A stretch of DNA of 64,000 nucleotides from DAHUYF01 sp052143095 (GCA_052143095.1 JBKQTR010000165.1:1-64000), one strand, 5' to 3'; numbered from the stretch's first letter, positions 46,208 to 55,104 are shown. Translations and numbers: made by a program. Notes: generated by a model not told the origin, from the letters alone.

Positions 46208-46381
46208 ATGACCGACCCAGGAGCATGGAAAGTGCGAGCGGCTGATTTGCGTCGCCTCGCTGCCAGGACGAGAGAGGCTGAACGGGAGCGCAAGATGCTC
46301 GTGCTCGCGGATCAGCTCGACGAAATGGCATCCGCGACAGCTCGTCGCACTGGTGATGGCGACGGCCGTTCGTCGACCTAG
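46208..46381 (+). CDS. Tiny helical protein
   Basis: The 57-residue product begins MTDPGAWKVRAADLRRLAAR and continues TREAERERKMLVLADQLDEM. It is predicted to form a two-helix hairpin. It fits the recurring pattern of tiny helical proteins in this window. Too short for ordinary gene callers. Function unknown. Confidence 0.6.
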   Translation: MTDPGAWKVRAADLRRLAARTREAERERKMLVLADQLDEMASATARRTGDGDGRSST

Positions 46382-46548
46382 CACGGCTCTCGTGACGGCG
46401 TTCGCCGACATCACGGGCTCGCTGAGCGGCGCTGCCACCGCTCCCTCCTGCGTCTGCGCACCAGCGATGGCGTTCCGTTGACATCCTGCGGACATCGACA
46501 TCCTGTAGTGTTGGACAATGGCACGTCAGACGGTGGGAAGAGGCTCCC

Positions 46549-46728
46549 ATGGATCATGCGCAGTACCTACGGGACCGCGCGGCAGAGTTCGGCAACCGCG
46601 CGATCACCACTGCCGACCCGATGACGGCACAACGCTTTCGCGAGCTGGCGATCATGTGCCGCGAGAGCGCGGAGCGGCTGGAGCGCCGCGCCAAGGACCA
46701 GGCGTCGGCGTCTTATTTCGCCAGCTAG
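46549..46728 (+). CDS. Tiny helical protein
   Basis: From ATG 46549 to TAG 46726 the 59-residue product reads MDHAQYLRDRAAEFGNRAIT, DPMTAQRFRELAIMCRESAE and RLERRAKDQ. GAAGAGG lies upstream. The helix-DP-helix design is shared with products at 50699, 55568 and 42094. Function unknown. Confidence 0.65.
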   Translation: MDHAQYLRDRAAEFGNRAITTADPMTAQRFRELAIMCRESAERLERRAKDQASASYFAS

Positions 46729-46821
46729 CGCCGTGTCCGCGGCTTCTGCCACGCAGACGACGGAGATTTGGCGCAGCGCGATGATGCCTGCGCCGGGCGT
46801 TTCCCGAGCCCGCGCTCCGCA

Positions 46822-47364
46822 TCAATCGATGCGTGCCAGGTCGCGCAACGGGACGCCGTCGCGAAACCGTGCGACGAGGTCCTCCGGGTCGAAATTCACC
46901 CCGATGGGATTCTTGCGAAAGGCGGGCGACTCCATAAAGGCTCGGCCTTCGTCGACGGTGTCGAAATTGTCGATCTGCAGCTCAATCTGGTTCTTGTCCG
47001 GGTCGAAATAGTACATCGACGTGGTCGGGCCGTGATTGATGCACCAATGCGGGCGGATGCCGATCTCTCTGAGACGCAGGTAGGTGTCGACGAGACCGGA
47101 GAGGGTCGCATAAGTGAAGGCGACATGATGCAGGCCGGCCTCTCGTCCGGCGGCGATCGGGCTTCCTGCCCCCGGCTCGCGCGCACCGAGCGGACCGGGG
47201 TCGAGAAAGGCGATGCGGTGGTGCTCGTCGTCGTAACTGATGAAGGAAATGACGGGGCTGTCGTGAATGACGCGCGCGCCGAGGACCTGGCAGTACCAGT
47301 CCCGCATCGCCCCGATCTGGTTGGTCTGCAGAACGACATGCGCCAACTTGCTCGGTGAAGTCAT
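46822..47364 (-). CDS. VOC-family dioxygenase-like protein
   Basis: The 180-residue protein has the paired beta-alpha-beta-beta-beta units of the vicinal oxygen chelate fold. A two-His-one-Glu metal site is visible: KLAHVVLQTN, GLHHVAFTY and NQIELQIDNF. This matches extradiol-dioxygenase-like proteins (BphC-type, single-domain). Start is ATG 47364 behind AAAGGGAGG; a longer frame to 47472 lacks a ribosome binding site. It is divergent from the ArsR gene with 258 bases between. Confidence 0.88.
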   Translation of the reverse strand: MTSPSKLAHVVLQTNQIGAMRDWYCQVLGARVIHDSPVISFISYDDEHHRIAFLDPGPLGAREPGAGSPIAAGREAGLHHVAFTYATLSGLVDTYLRLREIGIRPHWCINHGPTTSMYYFDPDKNQIELQIDNFDTVDEGRAFMESPAFRKNPIGVNFDPEDLVARFRDGVPLRDLARID

Positions 47365-47586
47365 TGTGTCCTCCCTTTGAGCGGACGTTCCCACGGTGCC
47401 GGGCCGCCCGCGGCAGAATGCGCCGTCTGCGCCTTGACGACAAGGAAGGACGATGGAATCGGAGCGGGCCACGGCCGCGCTGCCGGCGTCTCCTCGGCGT
47501 AATCAGCGCGGTCGCGCCACCATGCGCTGGCGGAAGCGCCTCATCCGGAGTGCAAGCGTAGCGCGCCGTCGGCAGCATTTCCCGCC

Positions 47587-47615
47587 TTGACTAATTCATA
47601 ACCGTGGGGTTATTG
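47587..47615 (+). promoter_or_regulatory. ArsR-gene promoter overlapping a palindromic operator
   Basis: TTGACT (47587-47592) precedes a 17-base spacer and TTATTG. ATAACCGTGGGGTTAT (47598-47613) is a perfect 6-4-6 palindrome overlapping the -10 region. Such an ATAACC-N4-GGTTAT dyad is the expected site for the ArsR regulator encoded just downstream. The start of transcription would fall near the ATG at 47623, implying a leaderless or very short leader. Confidence 0.62.
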
Positions 47616-47622
47616 ATCTGGC

Positions 47623-47946
47623 ATGCCGGCCGCGCCCGATCGTCTTTTCAAGACCCTTGCCGATCCGACCCGTCGAGCGATCTTCGAACGGCTGAGCCGC
47701 GACGGCGAACAGACCGTGCGGGCGCTGACCGACCGCTCGGGTGTCTCGCAGCCTGCGGTGTCGAAGCATCTGGGCGTCCTCAAGCTCGCCGGCTTGGTGC
47801 GCGACCGGCGCGCGGGACGCCAGACCCATTACAGCGCCCAGCCGCAGGCCCTGGCGCCGCTGATCGGTTGGATGAGCCGCTACGGCGCCTTCTGGCGCGA
47901 CCGGTTCGATCGCCTCGAAGATGTCTTGAACAGGATGGACCCATGA
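47623..47946 (+). CDS. ArsR-family transcriptional regulator
   Basis: The 107-residue winged-helix protein has LFKTLADPTRRAIFERLSRD, recognition helix VSQPAVSKHLGVLKLAGLV and a DRRAGRQTHYSAQP wing. It lacks the CVC metal motif of ArsR/SmtB metal sensors, so it is of the non-metal branch often paired with AHSA1 proteins. ATG lies 10 bases past a palindromic operator. It overlaps the next gene by 4 bases. Confidence 0.9.
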   Translation: MPAAPDRLFKTLADPTRRAIFERLSRDGEQTVRALTDRSGVSQPAVSKHLGVLKLAGLVRDRRAGRQTHYSAQPQALAPLIGWMSRYGAFWRDRFDRLEDVLNRMDP

Positions 47947-48386
47947 CCAATCCCGCCGCCGCCCCGCCTTCCCTCGTCATCGAACGCGAGCTGCCGCATC
48001 CGCCGGAAAAGATCTGGCGCGCGCTCACGGAGGGTCCGCTGATCGCGGCGTGGCTGATGAAAAACGACTTCCAGCCGGTGGTGGGCCACAGGTTCACGTT
48101 CCGCGCCCCGCCCATGGCGCATTGGAACGGCGTGACCGACTGCCAAGTCCTGGTCGTCGAGCCCTATAAGCGGCTCTCCTACAGCTGGAACGCGTCGGGC
48201 GAGGAGGCGGCGGCGGGGTTGAAGACCGTCGTCACCTGGACGCTGACGCCGACGAAGAACGGCGTTCTCGTGCGCCTGGAGCAGTCGGGCTTCCGGCCCG
48301 AAGACGCGGCCAACTACCAGGGCGCGGGCTATGGCTGGCAGCGGTTCGTCGCGGCGCTGGAGCGGGTCGCCGCAGGGCTGGACTGA
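47943..48386 (+). CDS. SRPBCC/AHSA1-domain protein
   Basis: The 147-residue START-like protein has LVIERELPHPPEKIWRALTE, AAWLMKNDFQPVVGHRFTF and RLSYSWNASG, matching AHSA1-type Bet v 1-fold proteins. The start overlaps the ArsR stop by 4 bases (ATGA), so the regulator and AHSA1 protein are co-translated. These pairs often respond to an unknown small ligand. It is followed 2 bases later by a cytochrome b561 gene. Confidence 0.88.
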   Translation: MTNPAAAPPSLVIERELPHPPEKIWRALTEGPLIAAWLMKNDFQPVVGHRFTFRAPPMAHWNGVTDCQVLVVEPYKRLSYSWNASGEEAAAGLKTVVTWTLTPTKNGVLVRLEQSGFRPEDAANYQGAGYGWQRFVAALERVAAGLD

Positions 48387-48388
48387 CC

Positions 48389-48934
48389 ATGATCCAGGTG
48401 CCGCGCTATCATCCGCTGCTGGTGACGCTGCATTGGCTGCTTGCCGTGCTGATCATCGCGGCGTTGAGCCTGGGATTTTTCGGGCTCGCGGCGATGGAAA
48501 ATTCCGACCCGCGGAAGCTTGGCATTCTGCGGCTGCACATGGCGGGCGGAATGCTGATTCTCGTCTTGATGGGCATCCGCTTCATCGTGCGGCTGCGGAC
48601 AACGCGACCGGCGGAGGTGACGACAGGCTATCGCCTGCTGGATCGCATCGCGCCGATCGCCCATTACGGGTTTTACGTCCTGGTCCTCTTGATGGTGGCG
48701 ACCGGCTACGCCACGGCGATCGTTGCCGGGCTCCCGGCGATCGTGTTCGGCGGCTCGGGCGCGCCACTGCCGCCGAGCTTCATGATCTATCCGAGCTTCG
48801 TGGCGCACGGCTCTCTCGCGACGATCCTGGTCGGCTTCATCGTCTTGCACGTGCTTGCCGCGTTCTACCACCAATTCGTCAGGAAAGACCGGCTGTTCCG
48901 GCGGATGCTCTTCGGGCGACGCGGATCAAAGTGA
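48389..48934 (+). CDS. Cytochrome b561-family di-heme membrane protein
   Basis: The 181-residue protein has four transmembrane helices and heme-ligating histidines in LVTLHWLLAV, ILRLHMAGG, PIAHYGFYVL and IVLHVLAAFYHQF. It transfers electrons, probably from a quinone to an acceptor such as superoxide in CybB-like members. It is the third gene of the ArsR-AHSA1 cluster, with 2 bases between genes. Partner redox protein unknown. Confidence 0.9.
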   Translation: MIQVPRYHPLLVTLHWLLAVLIIAALSLGFFGLAAMENSDPRKLGILRLHMAGGMLILVLMGIRFIVRLRTTRPAEVTTGYRLLDRIAPIAHYGFYVLVLLMVATGYATAIVAGLPAIVFGGSGAPLPPSFMIYPSFVAHGSLATILVGFIVLHVLAAFYHQFVRKDRLFRRMLFGRRGSK

Positions 48935-49077
48935 CGATCGCATTCGCACATCGCAGCCCCTCCCCTCTTGAGGCGGGGCAATCGCCTCTTCCATCGAGCT
49001 GCCGTGGGAATGATTGACCAAGGAGGTGAACCCGATCGCTGCCGTGTCAGCGGAGTGTTCGTCCGGTGAAGGCCGCG

Positions 49078-49683
49078 TCAGTCGTGGGCGATCGCGATGA
49101 TGGTGGTGATGATCAAGATCGCGGCGAACAGAAGGTTGACGATGCGCGAGCCGACGGGATGTTGCAGCAGGCGGGAAAGCGAGACGCCGGCGGTCAGCCA
49201 ACACAGGTGAATGACAACGATCATGATCGTCAGCACCGCCGTCTTGAGCATCGCCTCGATCACGCGGGAGCTGACGGCAAGCGTCGTGCCCGCGAATACG
49301 GCGGCGATCGCCAGATAGGCCTTCGGATTGGCCACGCCGAGCAGGAACCCGCCGGCGAATGACGGTGCGCTCGCTGCCGGATCCTGCCTCGACAGCGGCG
49401 GCGCCGTCGCGATCTTGAACGCGAGATAGGCGATATAGCCGGCCGAGGCGGCGACAAGGACCGGGGCAAGCCGCGGCAGCGAGACGAGCACGGCAACGAC
49501 ACCCGCCGCGGCGGCGACGAGCACCGCAATCGTGCCCAGAATGATGCCGGTCAGATAGGCGAGCGACCGGCGAAAGCCGAACGCCGCACCGACCGCCGTC
49601 ACGCTCATGGTCGAGGGGCCGGGGCTCCCCATCACGATGACAGAGGTTGAGATCAGCGACACGAGCGCAGGGACCTGCTCCAT
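49078..49683 (-). CDS. LysE/RhtB-family exporter
   Basis: The 201-residue protein has six hydrophobic segments and the GSPGPSTMSVTAVGAAFGFR motif near its start, typical of LysE/RhtB amino-acid or metabolite exporters. SLAYLTGIILGTIAVLVAAA and FLLGVANPKAYLAI follow the family pattern. It is divergent from an AraC-type regulator 28 bases away. Its substrate is unknown. Confidence 0.9.
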   Translation of the reverse strand: MEQVPALVSLISTSVIVMGSPGPSTMSVTAVGAAFGFRRSLAYLTGIILGTIAVLVAAAAGVVAVLVSLPRLAPVLVAASAGYIAYLAFKIATAPPLSRQDPAASAPSFAGGFLLGVANPKAYLAIAAVFAGTTLAVSSRVIEAMLKTAVLTIMIVVIHLCWLTAGVSLSRLLQHPVGSRIVNLLFAAILIITTIIAIAHD

Positions 49684-49711
49684 CGGAGAAACTTCCTGTA
49701 GACTTGGACAG

Positions 49712-50581
49712 ATGGGCAGGAAGCTATCTCAGCGCGGCGAGCGCCGTCTTGAAGGCTTGTGCGACGGCCCGTTCGATGACCTCCGCGGTGCTGGAAACCG
49801 CATCAGGATCGGCCGCGGCAGCACCGGGATAGAGCGTCTTGAAGCGCGGCTTGTCGGCCAGGCGTTCTCGCCGCACCGCCACGACACCTATGCGATCGGT
49901 ATCACCCTGTCCGGCGTCCAAACCTTCCGCTACCGCGGCGCGCGACGATACTGCCTCCCCGGTCAATGCCATGTCCTTCATCCCGATGAACTGCATGACG
50001 GGGGCGCCGGCACCGCCACGGGTTTCGGCTACAAGATCGCCTATATCGACCCGTCGCTCGTGCAACAGGCGCTCGGCGGCACGGCGCTTCCCTTCGTTTC
50101 GGACCCCATCGTCGACAAGAGCGTTGTTCAGGACGCGCTTGCGCCGGCATTGTGGCGGCTGGAAGAGCCGATCGACGATGTCGCGCGGAGCGAGATCGTC
50201 GCCGCGGTGGCGGATCTGCTCGCTCGCGCAGCGAGAGCCGGCACCAGGAAACAGAGCTCCCTCCGACTGGCATCATTGCTGCGGGTTCGCGATCTCATCG
50301 TCGCCAACCCGACCACCCGGCATTCCGTCGAGACGCTCGAAGGCGTGTCGGGCCTCGATCGTTGGGCGCTGGCCCGCCAGTTTCGCGCGGCCTTTGGCAC
50401 AAGCCCCAGCAGCTTCCGCACCATGCGGCAGCTGGATCAGGCGCGCCGGATGATCAGGGCCGGCCTGTCGCTCGCCGAGGCTGCGGTGGAAGCCGGCTTT
50501 GCCGATCAGAGCCACATGTCACGACAGTTCAAGCGCGCCTATGGCCTCACACCGGCCAAGTGGGCCGCAGCGCTCGTCTAA
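49712..50581 (+). CDS. AraC-family regulator divergent from a LysE exporter
   Basis: The 289-residue protein has an N-terminal sensor half with FSPHRHDTYAIGITLSGVQT and a C-terminal dual helix-turn-helix (SGLDRWALARQFRAAFGTSP and SLAEAAVEAGFADQSHMSRQ). HRHDTYAIG is typical of the AraC_binding cupin. Divergent from lysE by 28 bases, it most likely regulates the exporter. The start (ATG 49712) is the best of several; the ribosome binding site is weak. Confidence 0.85.
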   Translation: MGRKLSQRGERRLEGLCDGPFDDLRGAGNRIRIGRGSTGIERLEARLVGQAFSPHRHDTYAIGITLSGVQTFRYRGARRYCLPGQCHVLHPDELHDGGAGTATGFGYKIAYIDPSLVQQALGGTALPFVSDPIVDKSVVQDALAPALWRLEEPIDDVARSEIVAAVADLLARAARAGTRKQSSLRLASLLRVRDLIVANPTTRHSVETLEGVSGLDRWALARQFRAAFGTSPSSFRTMRQLDQARRMIRAGLSLAEAAVEAGFADQSHMSRQFKRAYGLTPAKWAAALV

Positions 50582-50698
50582 CGACGGATTGATCTTGTGC
50601 GCGCTGAGCTTCGCGCCTCTCCGGGCGCGACGCATCGTGTGCTCATCCACGAGCGCCTCGCGGACACGGGCGTGCCTCGACTATTGATCGAGACCGGC

Positions 50699-50866
50699 TT
50701 ACCCGCGCTGCGCCGTCGGCTTTGGCTTGCGCCTCACGGCCCACAGCACCGTCTCGTATCGTTCGGCTCGCTCGATAAACTCGAGCCGCAGCCCCGGATC
50801 GTGGACCTTGTCGGCCATCTCTCGATAGGTCGCGGCTATTTCAAGCAGATCTTCCTCTTGCAACAT
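50699..50866 (-). CDS. Tiny helical protein
   Basis: The 55-residue product begins MLQEEDLLEIAATYREMADK and continues VHDPGLRLEFIERAERYETV, with a basic tail (RRKPKPTAQRG). It shares the helix-DP-helix design of products at 46549, 42094 and 55568. No known function. Confidence 0.62.
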   Translation of the reverse strand: MLQEEDLLEIAATYREMADKVHDPGLRLEFIERAERYETVLWAVRRKPKPTAQRG

Positions 50867-51167
50867 AGGCCTCCGCCTCGTCGTTGCGGGGTAATTTGTG
50901 GCGCCGTCACAGTATCGCAATTTGACAACTTGTCGCACGGCGCCTTGTCGATCGGCGCAACCTAGACGTTCGAGTGACGCAATGCGGAATCGGCGAGGCC
51001 GAGCGCACGCATGGTGCCATCGACGGCGAGCGAGACACCATTGCGCACCGCAGGCACGGTTGAGGAAGTCGCTCACCTTACGTCCACGCGAGCGTCGGCG
51101 ACGCTCACCGTACTGTAGGGGATGGAGAACGCCGGGCGAGGCGTCACACGAGGGTACGCTCCGCCTC

Positions 51168-52238
51168 CTACCGCCGCGCGCGGAAGTGCGGCATTACCTG
51201 GGCCGCGAACAGCTCCTGCGTCTTGATTGACTTCCAGTGCTCGACGCCGCCGGGATTGACCGTGATCGCGACTTCCGTCAGCCCGGCGCACAGCTCCCGC
51301 ACCGCGTCAATCCGCTCGATGATGTCCTGCGGCGTCCCGACCCAGACGATGTCCTTCTCGATCATCTCGTTGTACGGCATGTCGGAGAGTTGCTCCATGA
51401 TCCCCGACGCGTAGAAGCCGTAGCCCGACGCCTCGAGCCGGTCCTTCGACGCGAGCTCGTCCGCGTGCTCGAGCAGCACCGACGCGTTCCCTTTCAAGAA
51501 GCCACGCATCATCTGCTCTGCCTCACGTTTCGCCGTGTCGCGGTCCTCGTCGAGGTGGCACGCATGGATCCAAACGATGTCGGGCTCTTTGCCGTGCTTC
51601 GCGCAGGCCTCACGGTAGATGTCGAGCTGGCCGCGCAGCGCCTCGTACGGCAGCAGCGGCGGGACGACCATCGCGTAGCCGCGCTCGCCAGCGAGTTCGT
51701 AAGTCGAATCGCTTGTGCCGCCGAGGAAGATGCGGAACTTCCGATCGGGCGCCGGCCGCGGGACTATGTGCGAGTCCTCGATCTTGTAGTACACGCCTTT
51801 ATGCGAGAAGCGCGGGTTATCGAGCGCGTCGAGGAGAATCTGCAGCGACTCGTCGTACCGCGCGCGCGTCTCCTCCACGGGCACGCCTGCCTTCAGCGCG
51901 AGCCAGGCGTGCCCGCGCCCAACGCCGAACTCGTAGCGGCCGTCAGCAAGTAGATCGAATTCCGTGATCTGCGAGGCGAGCACGGTGGGATTGTGGTACG
52001 GCAGCACGTGCACGAGCGTGCGGAATTTGATCTTCGTCGTCCGCTCCGAGCATTTCGCGAAGAACGCGAACGGGTTCGGGGACGCGCCGAACTTCGCAAA
52101 GAAGAAGTGTTCGATGATCCCATACGCCGCGTAACCGAGACGGTCGGCGTTGACGACCTGCTCCAATGCCTCCTCATAGATCTGCTTCTGCGTCTTGCCC
52201 GGCCAGCTCTGAAGTTCGGAATAGATGCTGAATTGCAT
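51168..52238 (-). CDS. LLM-class flavin-dependent oxidoreductase
   Basis: The 356-residue protein matches the luciferase-like monooxygenase family: LGYAAYGIIEHFFFAKFGA, FRTLVHVLPYHNPTVLASQI, YEFGVGRGH and IFLGGTSDSTYELAGERG. FMN or F420 could be the cofactor. A strong AAAGGAG lies before its ATG. Codon choice differs slightly from neighbours (more TAC/CGT and GTA), a possible trace of transfer. Reaction unknown. Confidence 0.88.
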   Translation of the reverse strand: MQFSIYSELQSWPGKTQKQIYEEALEQVVNADRLGYAAYGIIEHFFFAKFGASPNPFAFFAKCSERTTKIKFRTLVHVLPYHNPTVLASQITEFDLLADGRYEFGVGRGHAWLALKAGVPVEETRARYDESLQILLDALDNPRFSHKGVYYKIEDSHIVPRPAPDRKFRIFLGGTSDSTYELAGERGYAMVVPPLLPYEALRGQLDIYREACAKHGKEPDIVWIHACHLDEDRDTAKREAEQMMRGFLKGNASVLLEHADELASKDRLEASGYGFYASGIMEQLSDMPYNEMIEKDIVWVGTPQDIIERIDAVRELCAGLTEVAITVNPGGVEHWKSIKTQELFAAQVMPHFRARR

Positions 52239-52449
52239 TGGACGTTGCTCCTTTCACGCGGAAGCCGCCCGCTTGTGGCGTTATTTCGCGTTTGAGAGGC
52301 GCTGTCAACGAGCGGGAAGTTTCGCCGAGACGACGGGTCCGTCGGCAGCGTCATGTTCATCCGTTCCTCGCTCGTGACGGACCCATGACAGGGCACCCCG
52401 TTTCAGTTTGGCTACGCTATCGTCGGCAACTTTCCAGCAGAAACTTGCT

Positions 52450-53671
52450 CTAGGACGGGAAGCACCGGCCGAAGGCGAGGAGCAGCCGCGGCGAGCCCTT
52501 GAGGCGGATGCGCCGGCGCAGCAGCGCCCAGGGCAGGCCCGCTTCCTTGCGCAGGAAGCACAGCCAGGTGTCGCTGTCGGCGACCAGCCGCAGATCGGGC
52601 GCGCCGACATGGCCGTCGGTCACGCGGATCGTCCGGTCACGAATAACGATGGTAGCGTCGGCCGGCTCGCGTCCGGTAAACGTAAAGTAGTAGGTCGCAT
52701 CGAGGCCTGCGGCGCGGCCCGGCTGGAACACCAGCGGCAACCCGCGCAGGAAGTTGCGGATCGAGGTCTGCCGCGTCAATCCGTTGGCCACCGGCTTGCT
52801 GCGCTTGTTGGGAAAGTGGCGGGCCACATGCGCCTCGGCATCCGAGCCGGGCACGACGTAGACGGTCTCCGCCTTGTCGCGCAGCGGCTTCACGAGATCG
52901 TCGACGAACTGCTTGCGATCGGTGAGGAAGGGCCCGATGACGTCCTCGCCCGCCGGGCATACCGACAGGCAATAGGCGGCCTTGTAGTTGGCGCCGAACG
53001 ACAGGCTCTGCCACATCGAGACGGTTTCGGGGCCGGAGACCTTGCGGCGATAGGCCGCGGCGCTGCCGCTGGAGGCGACCGTCTCCACCCAGTCGTTGAA
53101 GCCGCCCATGAACTCGCGGTAATTGTGGGTGTAGCAGGCCGAGAAATTGAACTGCCCGTCGGGGCCGATGGCGCCGGTCGGACAGGCGGCAACGCACAGC
53201 TTGCACTCGAGGCAGGGGTTGTAGTCGAGCGGCGCCGCGTAGGCGGCGATGCCGGTCTCGACGACCACCGTTCCCAGCAGGATGAAACTACCGAATTTCG
53301 GATGGATCACGTTGCGGTGGATGCCCATCCGGCCGAGTCCGGCGGCAACCGCGATCGGCTTGTGGGAGATGATCCAGAGCTTGCCACCCCAGCGATCGGC
53401 TACCATCGGAAAGCCGCCGGCGCCGCCGGTGATCGCGCGGATGCCGGCGGCCTCCAGCCGCGACGATGCGCCGGGTGACCTCGTTGATCTCGTCGGTCGT
53501 GTGGTGAAATTCGAGATTGGCGACCGAGCGCATCGGCGTCCGGATGTTTTCGCGGTTCATCCGGCAGACGATGCTGATCAGCGCCTTGGCCGGCGGGAAC
53601 AGCGCCCGAATGTCGCCGATCTCAGCGGCGATATCGGGATGTTTGACGCGCGCGCCGAGATATCTCTGCAT
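52450..53671 (-). pseudogene. Frameshifted epoxyqueuosine-reductase-like 4Fe-4S protein
   Basis: Read leftward, 53671-53461 encodes LFPPAKALISIVCRMNRENI and TTDEINEVTRRIVA. From about 53460 the rest continues in another frame (RLEAAGIRAITGGAGGFPMV), through the 4Fe-4S motifs PCLECKLCVAACPTGAIG and YCLSVCPAG. Restoring two bases (reading GTCGCGCGGCTG) joins the halves, so a 2-bp loss of CG is likely. It could be a pseudogene or a sequence error. The family resembles QueG but lacks its N-terminal ~40 residues. The C-terminus has an SCP2-like tail. Confidence 0.75.
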
Positions 53672-54133
53672 ATACAGATATCAGCACTGTGGGCCCGATG
53701 CAAGCCGCCGCGTACCGCGGCCGAGGCGGAGCCTGCCGGACTGACCGCCAACCAGTTCGGGCTCTTGGCGCAACTCTACGGTGCCCGTCTCGGGGGATCG
53801 AGCGGGCTCTCCATCGGGGCGCTGGCGGAACTATTGGGGACGGACCCATCGACGCTCAACCGGACGCTCAAGCCGTTGCAGCAGCCAGGCTTGGTCAGGG
53901 ATGCGGTCGACCCGGCCGATGGCCGCGTGCGGATCGTCGAGATCACCGCTCGCGGACGGCGCGACTTTCTAAAGGCCATGCCGTTGTGGCGCGAGGCCCA
54001 GGCGCGGGTCGAAACCGCGCTCGGCGCCAAGGCGATGGACGCCTTGAACGAGCTGCTTGATTTTTCCACCCGCGCACAGGAGCGAGCGAGACGGCTGAAT
54101 CAGGTGCTATGTCGCTTTTGCTTCCATCGTTAA
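53639..54133 (+). CDS. MarR-family transcriptional regulator
   Basis: The 164-residue protein has winged-helix features: PAGLTANQFGLLAQLYGARL, LSIGALAELLGTDPSTLNRT and LVRDAVDPADGRVRIVEITA. ATG 53639 is the only ATG in frame near the domain, but it lies 5' of the palindromic operator, so the real start may be further in. Its 5' end overlaps the start of the divergent Fe-S gene. Ligand unknown. The N-terminal ~35 residues look atypical, so a frame problem there cannot be excluded. Confidence 0.75.
   Translation: MFDARAEISLHIQISALWARCKPPRTAAEAEPAGLTANQFGLLAQLYGARLGGSSGLSIGALAELLGTDPSTLNRTLKPLQQPGLVRDAVDPADGRVRIVEITARGRRDFLKAMPLWREAQARVETALGAKAMDALNELLDFSTRAQERARRLNQVLCRFCFHR
53659..53682. promoter_or_regulatory. 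Palindromic operator between the MarR and Fe-S genes
   Basis: GATATCT (53659-53665) and AGATATC (53676-53682) form inverted half-sites separated by CTGCATATAC. The ATG of the leftward Fe-S gene (53669-53671) falls inside the palindrome. A MarR regulator bound here would block both genes. Pattern-based. Confidence 0.6.
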
Positions 54134-54342
54134 GTGCTGGTGCCGCCAATGCGCCGTTTCAGGGAATGGCGCCGCACCAGACGATGAAATATATGCGCCA
54201 TCAACATGGCGCGATCAAAATCCGCTGTCCCGAAGGAGAACATTTCCGGGCCGCGATCGCCGTGGTGCTCGAGGAGGATGGTCTCGATATTGCCGAAGGC
54301 GGTCTCGTCGGTGGCGGCGATGGTGGGGTCGTGTCGAGGCAT
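54130..54342 (-). CDS. Hypothetical protein
   Basis: The 70-residue product starts MPRHDPTIAATDETAFGNIE and includes ILLEHHGDRGPEMFSFGTAD. AAGGAG lies 9 bases before its ATG. Several histidines and acidic residues suggest metal binding but no family is recognised. It is convergent with the MarR gene and overlaps it by 4 bases at the stop codons. Confidence 0.6.
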   Translation of the reverse strand: MPRHDPTIAATDETAFGNIETILLEHHGDRGPEMFSFGTADFDRAMLMAHIFHRLVRRHSLKRRIGGTST

Positions 54343-54412
54343 GCGCTTGCTCCTTAGTCTCCGCGCATAAACACTTTGATCGTGGTTAATGCACCAAGAG
54401 CACTGCCCTTCA

Positions 54413-54541
54413 TTATTTCATGCCGCCGAAGCCGCCGGCGCCGACGGGAACGCCGTTGATCAGCGGTATCTGCTTGCTCTCGCCATAGGCGCTGCACGCC
54501 GCCAGCGACACGACGATCAGCATCAACCCGAACCTTCTCAT
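54413..54541 (-). CDS. 42-residue micro-lipoprotein
   Basis: From ATG 54541 to TAA 54413 the product reads MRRFGLMLIVVSLAACSAYG (a signal peptide with lipobox LAAC at residues 13-16), then ESKQIPLINGVPVGAGGFG. AAGGAG precedes the ATG by 6 bases. Lipid anchoring is expected at Cys16, leaving 27 residues outside the membrane. It is far below usual gene-size limits. Function unknown. Confidence 0.7.
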   Translation of the reverse strand: MRRFGLMLIVVSLAACSAYGESKQIPLINGVPVGAGGFGGMK

Positions 54542-55104
54542 GGAGCGCTCCTTCGGCCGGTTGCACGGGACCCGTTATGAGGCGTTGCGCCGGACTTCGC
54601 CAGCGCCGCGCGCTCACATCTTCGTGGCCATGACGCCCCTATCAGTCTCGTCCGGGGGCAGTTGGCGGGCACGCCGATGCCCGCGCCGCCGAGGTGGCGC
54701 GTGGGACGGTATTTCAATTCCTTTGATTCCCAAGGGAGTGTAGGGCGACGGGGTGCCCGAACTTACTGTGGCACGACGCAAGACCCCCGCTTAACGCCAC
54801 ACCGTGACTTGCGGGGGTCCACTGCGGAGTAACAAAGACTCCGTGCTCGGAATGCCGAGCTTAATCTTGGACTTCGTGGTGGGTCGCCGATGCCAAGCGG
54901 TCGGCAACTCGTTACAGCCGGGCGGAGTCATGCTGGTTTGGCACCCTCCACTTGGTTGACAACATACTGCACATGGGCATGACCGCGGATGGATGCAAGT
55001 GGCGGCGTCAATTGGCGGTGACGCGATGATGTCGGCCCGACGCGCAAGTGACGCGGCGGCGGCGCCGCGATGCTGCGGGCGCCACGGGGATAGGGCGGGC
55101 TCGC
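54542..55104. other. 563-base region without genes, containing a hairpin
   Basis: GACCCCCGC (54782-54790) and GCGGGGGTC (54811-54819) are perfect complements with a 20-base loop. The rest holds no plausible gene on either strand. The hairpin might be a terminator or part of a small RNA; no T-run follows it on the plus strand. Confidence 0.5.

Noticed and set aside
49021..49040. AAGGAGGTGA-like stretch resembling the end of 16S rRNA
   Set aside because: An isolated match with no surrounding rRNA sequence; probably a ribosome-binding-site-like coincidence.
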